Of a stretch of DNA of 64,000 bases, positions 1 to 11,100 are shown piece after piece (the first letter of the stretch is position 1; each line of letters starts with the position of its first letter). The notes beneath the pieces were generated by a model that was not told where the DNA came from, searched no databases, and saw only the letters and a list, made by a program, of their open reading frames with translations. The stretch is from assembly GCF_028453695.1 (NCBI RefSeq), contig NC_135781.1:8927640-8991639 (forward strand). Reading direction: 5' to 3'. This stretch comes from Augochlora pura. Its lineage: Eukaryota > Arthropoda > Insecta > Hymenoptera > Halictidae. The position numbers and the translations under genes are program-made.

Positions 1-533
1 CGAACACGCTGAAAAATTCCATCCCACCCTTTTCATTCGGCGAAATCAGTGGCGCCTATTCACAGTCGGCCGATCAGCGCATTCGGCTTGCTTAACACTC
101 GGCCAGATGTATTTTCGAAGCGTTGCGGCGCTTTTTCTGATCACGATTCGTTAAACCATGGCTCTCGCATTAACTCAGATAGCCTGCTAATTACATTGCA
201 CCTCTGGTATTTCATCCGTTTCCTTTCTTCTTGACTTTTTCGCGGACCTACGGCTTCCTCCGGCGCTCCACCCACTGTTTCAAACGGCCGGGAACGACGG
301 AAAAGCGAAAAAAAGTAGCTCCGACCGAGATTTCCACCAAACCGTTGCGAAAACTTGTGCATAATCAAGAATGTAGGTTCTGGATGGACAGCGAATTACG
401 GAAAACTTTATAATTATTTTTGTTCTTCTCATAAAGAGTCCTGTAAGCAAAATTGTTAGAGAAAAGGAACGAGTTAAGATGATTCATTCTTTGATTGTAC
501 TTATACTGCTTTTAAAAATCTAATTTTTCTTTA
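1..533. other. Non-coding stretch, nothing recognised
   Basis: This is mixed-composition DNA, CpG-containing in the first 400 bases and AT-rich after that. Only short overlapping reading frames on both strands are present, none with a recognisable domain. No RNA gene or repeat was seen. It ends at the TA dinucleotide that flanks the MITE starting at 536. Confidence 0.5.
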
Positions 534-535
534 TA

Positions 536-615
536 TTAGGTTGGAAACTATGAAACGGGCGTTTTTGTTTAGTCTGTGTTCAACTGCGGCGCCCGTTTCA
601 TAGTTTCCAACCTAA
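536..615. mobile_element. Mariner-like MITE, 80-bp hairpin
   Basis: Two perfectly complementary 26-bp arms (536-561 and 590-615) enclose a 28-bp spacer. A TA dinucleotide lies immediately outside each end (534-535 and 616-617), as expected for the target-site duplication of Tc1/mariner elements. The termini read TTAGGTTGG, which resembles mariner ends. There is no room for a transposase, so this is a non-autonomous or solo-ends derivative that would need a transposase in trans. The arms have no mismatch, which suggests a recent insertion. As RNA the element would fold into a long hairpin and could feed small-RNA pathways. The structure is seen directly; the family assignment is inference. Confidence 0.85.
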
Positions 616-617
616 TA

Positions 618-1918
618 TGAATAAATTGTGGCCTTATGGGGTTTTACAATAAAAAATTACATAACATAACCATAAAATAAAAGTATAAAGTTCCAAAGAT
701 ATTAGAAGAATCTAATGATATTGTTACATTATTTTCAACTTATTATATCATTGAAAGGGGAAAGATATTTTCATTAGACTTGTATTTCTTACAATTGTGG
801 AACTTTTATTTTGCGTAAAAATTCATAATCTGCATGTAATATATACTGTATTTTGTAATATTTACTTACTTTTGGTGTATCAATTGTCCTCAGGGTTTAA
901 TTCCTTGCACTAGAGAAAAATGTTAAACTAATTACGAAGGTTTTAAACATAATCCAGTATGTTTCGATGCTAATCACTTCGTTCATATCGAAATAAAGAA
1001 GATACTATTAAGACACAAAATACATATCTCTTTGTCTAATGGTAAAAGAGTTCTAATCGGCCCCTGTGAAATAAATCGTAGGATTCAAGAGTAATACAAC
1101 GAGAGATAAAACAATAGCACCAAAAAATTTCACAAAAAAGAAGAAATCGCTCTAGCAACATCGTCGACGAACTTCTCGCATAGAGTTCAAGGGTTGTTTC
1201 CGTGACCACCTGGCGAAGTTACGGGGCACGACCAATCAAACTGTCTACAGATAACCCATGCCTGCGTACGGAGATTGCTGACGCTATGGGGTTGAAAGCT
1301 CTGTGATTCGCAAGTAGCACAGTGAAGCCGGTCGGTGTTCGGCGATTTTTGGCGTTCCGGGGTTTTATCTGATTAAACCATCATAAAAACACGGGTTTAT
1401 GCGTGTAAGCTCGGCCGGGAATCCGTAGGGAACGGTCGAACAAATGAATAATGAAAATAAAACCCACGATGCTATCGGCAAGCATCACGGGGATTACATA
1501 CGCATCAGCGCGGTTCAGATGAACTTACATTATGGAGTTCCCCGCGAGGGTGGCACGTGTGTGCGTGTATACATGCACGGCGTTCGCACGCGCGCGCCCG
1601 CACCGTACGTTACGCATTTACGCGCCGCCTCGACAAAGAAAACAGACTTTTTCCCCGACTCGGCGTCACACCAACCCCCTGTCCCTGCATCGACCCAGAA
1701 CGGATTTAAACGGCAAATCTGGGGTTCCGCGTTACGTATTGCTGTTACAAATGGTAGATTTCCCTTGCAAGACCGGTCGCCGTACCTACGAAACTGAATG
1801 TTTCAACATGTTTCAATAAATAATCCACGCCGCGGATATGTTTTTTACTTTACACGTTCGCTGCCGGCGGCTGCTAACAAAACGAAATTTGACGTTTGTC
1901 GTTCGTTTAAAAAGTTTG
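618..1918. other. Non-coding stretch, nothing recognised
   Basis: The first ~500 bases are strongly AT-rich. The stretch from about 1141 to 1780 is richer in CpG and contains short overlapping frames in the same strand (around 1444-1819) that resemble no known protein. No RNA gene or ordered repeat was seen. Confidence 0.5.
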
Positions 1919-2100
1919 GAACCGAGCTTCTTCCGCTCGTTGGCTCAGCCGCCTTTAACCAGCCGAGCTCGCTTCTCATTGGTCAGCGTTTTTCGTTAAT
2001 AAATCGTAAACAAATCCACGGATTGCAGTTGTGTTAAAGAAACAGTTACCTCAAATGACTGCAGAAACCGATTTTGAGTAACTTTTGGAACACCCTGTAT
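1919..2100 (+). repeat. Dispersed repeat, copy 1 (ends in CACCCTGTAT)
   Basis: This segment aligns base by base with 47914-48094 in the same orientation. Shared blocks include the AGCCGAG box, CATTGGTCA, a TTAATAA segment and GTTAC, in the same order and at nearly the same spacing, with scattered substitutions. The right end reads GAACACCCTGTAT. Termini with this CACCCTGT motif are common among transposon-derived repeats in arthropods. No coding capacity is visible, so it is probably an old non-autonomous element or a terminal fragment of a larger one. The exact left boundary is uncertain. Confidence 0.7.
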
Positions 2101-2272
2101 AGAAAGCAGATTTGGGCGGCTATCTTATTGTACACAAATAAAAGGATTGCTAAAGCATATGATTATAGTAGCTAACATAGGAGTTTACAAATTTTTACGT
2201 CAATTTTGAATATTCTTAGTAATTAGGATTAAAATTTCTAACCTGGAATCGGAAGATTCGCTTGGAAATGAA

Positions 2273-2935
2273 ATGTCTAGTAGAAAAGGTGTAAATTCTT
2301 CAGCGAGAAGAAAGCTAGCCGCCAAATTGATCTACATTCCGTTGCCGGCCTCGTCGGCGTGTAACGCTGGGATTAATCTACAAAAGATTACATTCTTCGT
2401 AGTCCATGCAATTTCGTCGCACATAATCACCAGCAGCAGGGTCGCTTTTATACCGGATTGGATGCAGAGCTCCGCTTACGGTGTAAATGTCGTCGCTGTA
2501 ATGGTCGAACGCGTCCTGCTTTCCGGGATACTCCGATTATGCCAAAGTGTGAACTTACGGGGGTCGAATAGAACCGGCCGTGAGCAGAAAGGTAAAGTCC
2601 CCATGGACCAAGCCGCTTACGATCAATACCTCGATCCTTCGATCTCGCCTAGTCTCTCCGCCTGCGGAGAGTGTCCATTCGACGGCGCACAATGCCAAAT
2701 GGACGGAATATGCTTCTTAAATACCCAGCGGCCACTTCTCTGGGATGAGAGGCATCTACTCGAGCCCCTGCAATCCTGGGCGAGGCACGTTCCGGCTCGC
2801 GGAATAATATCGCAACGCGAATCGAATTCGAATCGGATGCTGGTGACTTTCTGTCGCCTTGCCACTCTTTCTTCGGCTCTTTCGCGGTCACTTGAATTTT
2901 TGCTGGACGCGTCACACGTACACCGCGCTTTGTAA
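2273..2935 (+). CDS. Unrecognised 220-codon ORF, doubtful gene
   Basis: An ATG-initiated frame of 220 codons runs to a TAA. It is the longest open frame in the window apart from the homeobox exon. I do not recognise the protein. It has a basic N-terminus, a hydrophobic stretch near residues 37-60, and a small cysteine cluster at residues 131, 134, 141 and 147 (C-x2-C-x6-C-x5-C). There is no clear signal peptide. Two shorter frames are open on the opposite strand over 2623-2946, so part of the openness comes from local composition. Codon choice looks unbiased. It could be a real lineage-restricted gene, an exon, or chance. Confidence 0.15.
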   Translation: MSSRKGVNSSARRKLAAKLIYIPLPASSACNAGINLQKITFFVVHAISSHIITSSRVAFIPDWMQSSAYGVNVVAVMVERVLLSGILRLCQSVNLRGSNRTGREQKGKVPMDQAAYDQYLDPSISPSLSACGECPFDGAQCQMDGICFLNTQRPLLWDERHLLEPLQSWARHVPARGIISQRESNSNRMLVTFCRLATLSSALSRSLEFLLDASHVHRAL

Positions 2936-3699
2936 CCATAAAACACAGAAAAAAAATTCAGTTTCTATACGTTGTAGTTGGCATAACAACGAATGAAGCA
3001 CGCCATATTTAAGATCACGCTGAAAAACGCCGAAGTGGGGTAAAACGGGGTAGGCGAGTGAAACGCGGTATGTTTCTCTAAAATAAGAATTGCAATATAC
3101 CAGACAATAAATTGAATCAGGTGTAGATCTAATTCAGAACAGTTTGCCATCAAATACAGACCTGTGCAGTGAATAATTTTCGTCTGAACGTATCTCGAAA
3201 ATTTAACCTGCTAGAAAATTTTGCGAATGGCTTAGACCACAATTAAATAATATATTCGTAACAAAGTATAAAAATGTACAATAATGGGCAGATAATTAAT
3301 TACACATACTCTTATTATTACACTCACTAATACACTCACTTCTTCCTCTGTTCTTTTAACGCTTCCCCGATACTCTCGCAGTTCCGAACGTTCCCTCACG
3401 CACGCTTTGTTCTCTTACTCCTTTTATCCGCTCTCTCATACTTACAATACACTCGTTCTTCATTCTGATTGGCATGCATACAAATAACATCAAATTCCCT
3501 ATCATACCACAATATTTACATTTACCTACTCCCACGCCATCTCACATTCTGATTAAGAAACTCATTCGCACATCATTCTCATAATAATTCACATCTAATC
3601 AATCACACTTAGCGGTTCTTGAAAAAGCAACTCTACAAGTTTATATTACACGGGGAATTTATAGTTATGAGATACTGCGTATAATAATACATTGCTGAC
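2936..3699. other. AT-rich non-coding stretch
   Basis: No frame with protein-like character was seen. From about 3300 to 3600 the + strand is pyrimidine-rich with many short C/T blocks. No clear repeat unit was found. Confidence 0.45.
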
Positions 3700-5344
3700 A
3701 AAATGGCCAAATTCACTTCGGTCGTGTCTGAGCTGAAGTTGACTGATTGTTTATTTATTTCATGTTTTTATTATATGCATTTTTCCAGTTACTTAATTCT
3801 ACTCTACGTGTATGGAGGTTTTCTTATTCTAAATACTAATTATAGATCAATTACGTTCCTTTTTTTCAGATTCTTACAATCCGTTCCTTCTGATTTTATC
3901 CTAATGCTATTCTATAATTTACTAAGTGCAAACATCCATTTTATCCATGATGTTGTGTGCACTTTCCAATCTTTATATACTTGTCCTATTATTTCATACT
4001 GCTCTATCTCTATCAAGATTTCCTTGTGTTATTCTCAAAATGTGTAAAGGGTACTTTTCTTAATTCTTACACTGTCCTGTATATTTCAAGATTTTCTTGT
4101 ATTATCCTCGAAATTTGTGGAAAATATCAAGCTTAATTTCGGTTGTCCTTCATACATTCCTTATACTCTCCTTTGTCCATATTTCTCGACAATTCTTTCA
4201 CCCATAACTCTTACAAAGTAGCTCAGGCACCTTGGGTTCGTTAAGCCGATACTACAACCGGCCGTCAAATCTCAACATGCTGCAGACCCCGATGGTCTTC
4301 AAACGTGTCTACGCCCAATCAAAATACTCTCATTTCAACCGGGACTTCGAAGACGGTTCGGTATCTCTTCAATTTATGTTACGAAAATCTGATATCTTTT
4401 CATCGGGCACGTGGATTCGTTTCATCGGGCATCGGTGTCCAGTGGTCGCAGGTACATCGTTTACGGGACGGAACGACACCGAAGATTGTATCACGACTTT
4501 TGCAGCTCCTCCGCAAGCAACAGGGAAACGAAGAAGCATCGGTCGCCTAAGCCCGGTACCCCTAAAACCGTCACGTTCGTTCCGCGAACTATTTTACCTC
4601 TCTTCAGTCTGGTCATCTGTCGTTGCCGCCGCTTGAAAAGGATCTTACACCTGAACGCAAGGCCGCCATCCTTCGAAATTACTTCCAGATGTGGTCTCTC
4701 GGCGACGAATATTGCACCCGACTAGTATATGGTGTCCGACTTTATTGTCGTTCCGAGGGCCTTACAGCGTAACGGGCCCCCCCGAGAAAGGACCTGTCCA
4801 AGCTCTATCCCCGGGAACCTGCTGGAACCCATCATTGAGCTTTGTCGCGTGCAGTTTACATGGGTTTTTCCCACCATTCATTTCATATCGATAACTTTAT
4901 TGCTCACTAGTGGTCGTAAACTTGAAATCTGTCTACGACGTCTTCCTTACGGTTGAGCCTCTGCCCCTTACCTTCTATCCTTGTCCCTCATTCACGATTC
5001 GATTACCAACTTTTATGGTGTCTCTGACGATTTCGACATCTGGTGTTTCGTTTTTTCCTTCGACTTGTTACGAAAGATATTTTCTTTCCTGCACCGACGA
5101 CAGAGGCCCTTGGTTATATTGCAATAGAATCGATACAATGTTCGAGTATACGCTTCGTTACCGATGCATGTATTTTACGATGGTTACTTTAATCCACTTA
5201 TTTTCTGTTAGTTACTTGAGACTTAAACTTTCTTTCATATTTATTATTTTAAAGGTTGTTTCACCAGTGATTCTGTGTCCAAAAGGGGTACCGACAATTA
5301 ACCGTACACCCCACGCCTGCAACTTAGTACGTGGTTCGAGTTGA
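3700..5344 (+). pseudogene. Decayed coding-like patch of unknown origin
   Basis: All three + frames between about 4230 and 5340 contain protein-like stretches broken by stops, and the coding character shifts between frames. This is what a decayed gene or retroelement leaves behind. The clearest piece is the exon-like segment 4608-4772. An ATG in good context lies at 3703 (AAAATGG), but its frame soon becomes AT-driven and low in information. No reverse transcriptase, integrase or transposase motif was seen, so I cannot name the parent gene. Chance remains possible. Confidence 0.3.
4608..4772 (+). CDS. Exon-like segment, 54 codons then stop
   Basis: A strong splice-acceptor-like tract (TTTTACCTCTCTTCAG, ending at 4607) is followed by a 54-codon open frame. 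That frame encodes a soluble, charged, helix-compatible peptide with segments such as LPPLEKDLTPERKAAILRN and YFQMWSLGDEYCTRL, then TAA at 4770-4772. Composition is unlike the AT-rich surroundings. The same frame upstream carries stops (TAA at 4548-4550 and again at about 4563), so any upstream coding exon would have to be joined by splicing. I do not recognise the family. It may be a terminal exon of a small gene or a fragment of a dead one. Confidence 0.25.
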   Translation, partial: SGHLSLPPLEKDLTPERKAAILRNYFQMWSLGDEYCTRLVYGVRLYCRSEGLTA

Positions 5345-8090
5345 AAATAATTAAAATTATTTAAATTAAATTACCTGGCAAATTAAAACATTTCGACGGA
5401 TTTAAATATATATGTACCCATGTACGTTCGATTTCGATCGATTCAACGATTTATTGCATATTTTACCCACAGCTTTATTGCCATATTATACGAAGCTGCT
5501 TCGCGAGGAGACCCTCGACACCGTTAAACGGCGACAATACATTGGTAAAACGATTAATTTCGGTACGGTATTCTTCGCGGGGGTTGCCCGGGGATGGAGA
5601 GAAATGCTAAAAAGACGGCGAGTCGCGTGAAAGCTGACGGATTTCGCGTAGATTAGACAGTCTTTTCGCGTTTCCCCGGGAACGGACGGCATCCCCGTCG
5701 TCGTCGTTGTTGTTGCGGCAACGTTTACCGAGTGACAACGAGGCGTTTTAAAAGGCCACCCGTTCGCCAAGCAAAGATGTAACATAACAAACAGCCACCG
5801 AAGGGAGGGACGGGCGGGGAGAAAACGTATTTGCCCGGGACGATATCGAGTTCCCGGCCACTTCCTGCGCTTCTTCTTCTTCTTCCTCGTCTACTTGGTC
5901 CGTGGCGCCGTTGCAGTCGGCGACCTGACGTCTCACTGAGTGACGAGTGCCACCCTTGAACGCATCAGGAATAGACCTTCTCACGGAGTGCATTTAGTCG
6001 CGAACACCGCGCGCCGTCTTTCTCTCTAACTCTTTCTCTATTTCTCTTTTCTTCTCTTTTTCCGTCCTACGTCCTCGCGCCGCCGATAAAAAGCGCGGGC
6101 ACGAAAATATACTTTGGAAAACGGTAGACGGCGTTCGACTACGCACGGACAAATTTTGTATTGAAATAACAAACAGGCACGTCAAGCTCCATGATTTTCG
6201 TATAGGTTGCTGCACGGTGTCGTACAGAGGCAACATGTTGCACAAAGTACTCGAATTGTAATGTTTTATTAATCGTTAGCCGATGTATATTCTACACGAT
6301 ATTTATGCGCGAGCATTGCAGAAACGTAAGATGTCACTCGCTGCAATTATTCAATTTTAGCATGATATTGTTTTTAAAATTTACTCTACTTCATTATTAC
6401 GTATTTTGTGACGCAACGTTGGGGATAATTACTCTATTTAAATAGAATTTGGTATAAAATTGTATCGGCACAGATTGTAAGAAACAAAATTTTTTATTTG
6501 AGAAAAATTGTACTTTGGAAAAGAAAAACTCGAATATAAAGTCTCTCTAACTACAAGCAAACTGCGAAAGCTGTCATGAAGGACTGCTTTAAAAAAGCTG
6601 GGATTATTTTATACTCCTATTCGGGGCTGCAATGTTACAATTAAAAGACAGGCGAGGCCGGCGGGAGATTTTCCACAGCGGACCAATTTCCGTTCCCAAA
6701 AATGACGGTCGTCAACCGATCCGTCAATTGCATTAATTACAACGCGACGAACAGAACGAGCACGGTAATCACCGGAAGCGGAATCTCTGCGGTGCGTACG
6801 TCGATTTCATTAATATTCGCGTAAGCGCAAGGATTTTCGTCGGGCCGCGAGGAATATTAAAAAAAAAAAAAAAGAAAAAAAAAAGGGAGAATAAAATGAC
6901 AAAAACACGGGCGAAAAAATCGAAAAGGACGGGAGATTGGCCGGCCGATAATCATCGACGTCGTCAATTTTGCTGGCGAATGTAAAATCAGCGTCACGTC
7001 GGCGAATTATGGGCGCACGCGCGCGCTACCGTGTACCTCGGCCGCGTCACGCCGTGTTCTTTGTACGTATTTTGGGCGAAATTCGAGTGTCAGTGCATGG
7101 AATAAAACGTAATGAGCCGCGCGTTCCGGTCGGCCAGCTTTGCGTACAGCGGGGAAATTATGGCGGAGGCGTCGATGTTAAAAGCACGATGTAAATTCGG
7201 GAGAACGTGCACGCGCGTACACACGCAGGATAGGCACTCGAGCGCACGGAAATACGGGGTGTGCGGAACGTCGCTACCTGTTTTCGTGATGCTATTGACA
7301 CGAACGAATCGATCTTTGTTATGCTATCGGATTTTATGCATTTACGACAACAATTAGACGGTAGCACGGACTGCGAAGAAAATAATTGAATTTCAGAATT
7401 TTAAATATTATTTCTTATTAGGATGACTGAAAGTGAAATTGTCTATTTAATTTCTCTTTCTCACGATTGATGCAGAAATCTCTTATTTTGCATAGAAATT
7501 TGCAGTCAAGTTATGAAAGTTTACACGATTGCGTTCCATATGGATACCAAAAGTTTTCATGTTTATTAAAAATCGATTTATCAAATTATTATTTCCAACA
7601 CATGGCAAGGCAAATGAAAATAATTTAGAAAATTTGCTACAAATTCATTTTTTTGTTATAAGAGTACAATGCTGGATTTAGTCCACTTCTGCTACATTGC
7701 ATTAACACACATTTAGAATACATACAGTATTTCAATAAATTAACATTATAATTTTAATTAATTCGAAACATCGTTTTATTTATTCTTTAGAGAATTGGTA
7801 TAGCTTGACTGAAACATGAACATTTAGAACAAAATCTACATTAGTCTCTAACAGCCAAATTAATTTCGAACACGGTGCTATAAATATAATGCCACGGTAC
7901 ATAACATAACAATCCAGAACTCTGTAACATCGCTTGCTAAATTACTTGAAAATTTAACATTTAAACAATGAAAGCAAACATCATTACAATTACAAAACCT
8001 GTTACGAATCTGTACAAACAGACTTGGCTCTGTTACAGTTGAAAGGTGAGACAACTCGAAACGTTTTTACACGATTGATTCGTGGACGGT
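5345..8090. other. Non-coding stretch with an A-rich tract
   Basis: CpG-rich DNA (about 5400-6240 and 6640-7300) alternates with AT-rich DNA. There is a (TTC)n patch near 5871-5885 and an interrupted poly-A run at 6859-6884. Short overlapping frames occur on both strands in the GC-richer parts. None is recognisable, and I saw no RNA gene. Confidence 0.5.
6859..6884. repeat. Interrupted poly-A tract
   Basis: Fifteen A, one G, then ten A. It could be the tail of an old retroposed sequence, but no flanking duplication is evident. Confidence 0.8.
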
Positions 8091-8098
8091 GATTTTCT

Positions 8099-8109
8099 GA
8101 ACACCCTGT
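8099..8109 (+). repeat. Isolated CACCCTGT transposon-end motif
   Basis: GAACACCCTGT here is identical over 11 bases to the right end of the dispersed repeat at 2088-2098, and the base context before it is T-rich in both. The upstream ~60 bases do not align convincingly with the other copies, so this is only a candidate remnant end. Confidence 0.35.
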
Positions 8110-8110
8110 G

Positions 8111-11100
8111 CACCATCCATTGAGGGTAGATGGATACGGTGTTACTCGCGTGACGCGAGCTGCACGGGTTGAAGGGCGGCAACGAAGGCACTCGCGTTCA
8201 TGATTGCGATAATGCCAAACGCAATATCGCGGGAAAATTTATCGGCCGTTCGAGCAACGGAACGCGTAGCAAACCGTGCGAAAAATAGTAATGAGCTACC
8301 AGCGAGGGCACGAAAAAGCGCAATAACGAGTGGACGCTGAGAGTTGAGAGGCAGGAGGTATGGCGGTAGGTGGACGGAAAGAGACACGTTGCTCGGACAG
8401 AGGAAGCGTGCTCGGAAGTGAAAAAAATAATGAAAGCGTGCGAATATAAAACTCGCGAGAGAACGAGAAAAAGGGGGGGAACGGCGGGGCGAGAAAAGAA
8501 TTAAGAGCGTGGTAACGAGGGCAAAAAATTGAGAATAATATACGGCGAAGGAGTAGAAAAAGCGGAGCGGGCTATGTAAAAGATGGGTGCAAGGGCGTTC
8601 GTTTGTGTTTTTGGTGAACCTTTTTGTTCAGATTCGTTTCAAGGACACGATGCTTTTGACTTTTGTTTCCCGACGATGTTCTGCGCAATGGAGAGTTAAC
8701 CTCTTGGATTAGAACGCGTCTAACTCGTGATAAAAATTTCAAACATAATCTACTAAGTATGAATGTTATTCACTTTTTTTAAGTTGATAAAAAATTTCAT
8801 TCTTGTATCATTAACATCTTACATTCTATGATTGAAATTTGTACATTAATATCCATTTTATTTTGTGCGACGCGTAATTTTGCAGCTCTATTACGTTGCT
8901 TTCTTTTTTGTAAATTTTGCTCTTTATCAAAACTTAGTCTTTCTGCAATTAATAATAAAATAACATTTAGATGAAGACATACGTGAAACGGAAATCGTCT
9001 CGTTCTATTAAGGAAATTAATAGACATTTATAAATAATTCAATAAATAGATATTTAGATTGCAAGTAAAATTATTATTTTTGAGAGAAATCTTTCTATAA
9101 CCAACATTGTTGTTTCAGAGTAATGCATGAATACTTTGTGCACGTTGAACCTTCATATAGTAATCAAATGAATGAATTACTAAAGAGAGGGTTAACTGCA
9201 GGTAAACATGTAAACCATAATAAACAAAGAGCGAGTTAAATTGTAAAAACCAAAGGTGTGTGATACTGAGAGTAATGTTTAGAATAACAAGACAAGAAAG
9301 GAAAATGAGTACAACGAATATAAAATGGCGTGTAGTGGATAGGAAAGTACAAAAGGTGAGAAGAAGAGTCGAAGGGAGGAGGAGTGGGTAGATAAAAAAG
9401 CATGGAACGTTTAATCGAAGCATGGCTGCCTCCTGCTAGGACCATCTGGAAGAGATGCGTTGAAAAAGCCTGTCCAACCGAGTCTTCCGTATTTTGGATA
9501 TAAAACGAACGATCAGATTTTCTCGGCGCTGGGAACACGCGCGCGTCGGATGGACACGCAAACAGGAAAGCAATTTTTTAATAAATCCACTTTCTGCACC
9601 GAGATATATTTTCTTCGTCGCGTCGGTTAAAAGTTTTACGATCACGTGTAGGCGACGACCTTTTCAAAAGCGAAACGCTCTTTAATCCGACTAACGAAAT
9701 CTGTTTCACGGAATAATCGATTCGGGGAAGATGGACGCGTAAATAGCTATTTTGAAACTTGAATATTCTCAAAGAATCACTTTTAGAGACTGTTCTAATT
9801 TACTTCGTTGTTTGTACTCTATTCGTATGCGAACTGTGTTAAATAAACTTTCCCGAAATTCTGCGTCTGTAAAGCCCTAAATGTTTTGTCAGGTTATGTC
9901 GCTCAAATTTGGGTGATGCAATTAGTTGACCGATTTGAAAATTAAATTTTAGTAATGTGCATAATTATAGACTAAAGGTAACTTTTACTGTGTTACTGAT
10001 ATCTAAACAAAAACCAAAATAATTATACATATAAAATAATAAATAATACAAAATAATTGTACATGTATATTTCTATTTTCTGTTCCATTTTTTATTCCCT
10101 GTATATTTCTATTTTTCTGATATAGAAATGTGACGTTTGGTCACGTTGTTGTTTCAATGTCCACAAAAATATAAAAGTAAGTAATTTTCGATTTTGGTTT
10201 TATTAAATATCTAAATAAAATATATGACTTTTGTAGAAATTTGAATGTTGTTGCCTTCGTGCGAAATAAATTAAAAAATGTGAATCAACACGTAGGCGTC
10301 CATCATTTTGCAGCAACAAGTTTAACAGACCAGAACACAGTACGCCAGTCTGCCATGAAGCAGTCCACGTATTTAGTTGGAAAATGGACGTGAAAGATCG
10401 GAGTGAAATTCTTACGTGGGTATTAAATGTGGAACAAGTTTCCCAGCCCACGATACAAAGGAAACACGACTTCTGGACCGCAACAAAGTGTCCGACAATA
10501 TCTCGGGGATAGAAAGGTGCATCGTGTCCTATCGTCCAAGATAGCGGAATTAGTGGGAGCCTTGTTAACGACCTCATTAACTCGCGGTTAGAGGCGGAAG
10601 AGGGCCGCGTTAGAAGGCAGAAGCCCGTCCAGAAAAGTAAAACAAACAAATGGCCGTGGCGCCATCGCGCAGATGATTCCCGTCAGACAGCGGGGTCCAC
10701 CGATCTCCGGCTGCTTTTCCTTCGCCGGGGTGGACCCCTCGTGTCGCTGCCGCTTTCGAACCTCAAATTTCATCCCCGGTTTCCGAGGCTCCTCTGTAAA
10801 CATACCACGAGGAGGGACATACCCGGGCGCCACTTGCGACCCTACCCAAAATCGACTTCTCGACTCCGGGAGCATTTTCCTCCGCTGATCCTCCGGCACC
10901 TCCTTTTTCCATTTCGACCACGCTTCTTCTGTTAGCTGATCGGTAACGATAACGAAAAGTTCTTCCACGCAAGCCGAGCGAAACGCCGGCCGACGAAGTC
11001 AATGGAAGTAACTCCGGAACAACGAACCAGAATCTTCCTGTTAATCTTGCGAAAAGGTGTTCCCGTCTTCAACTCCGAGCTTAATTTCATACCTGAAAAT

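Noticed and set aside
8698..9196. TTAACCTCT... and ...AGAGGGTTAA as a second piggyBac-like pair
   Set aside because: Similarity between the two ends fails after about eight bases, so there is no real terminal repeat.
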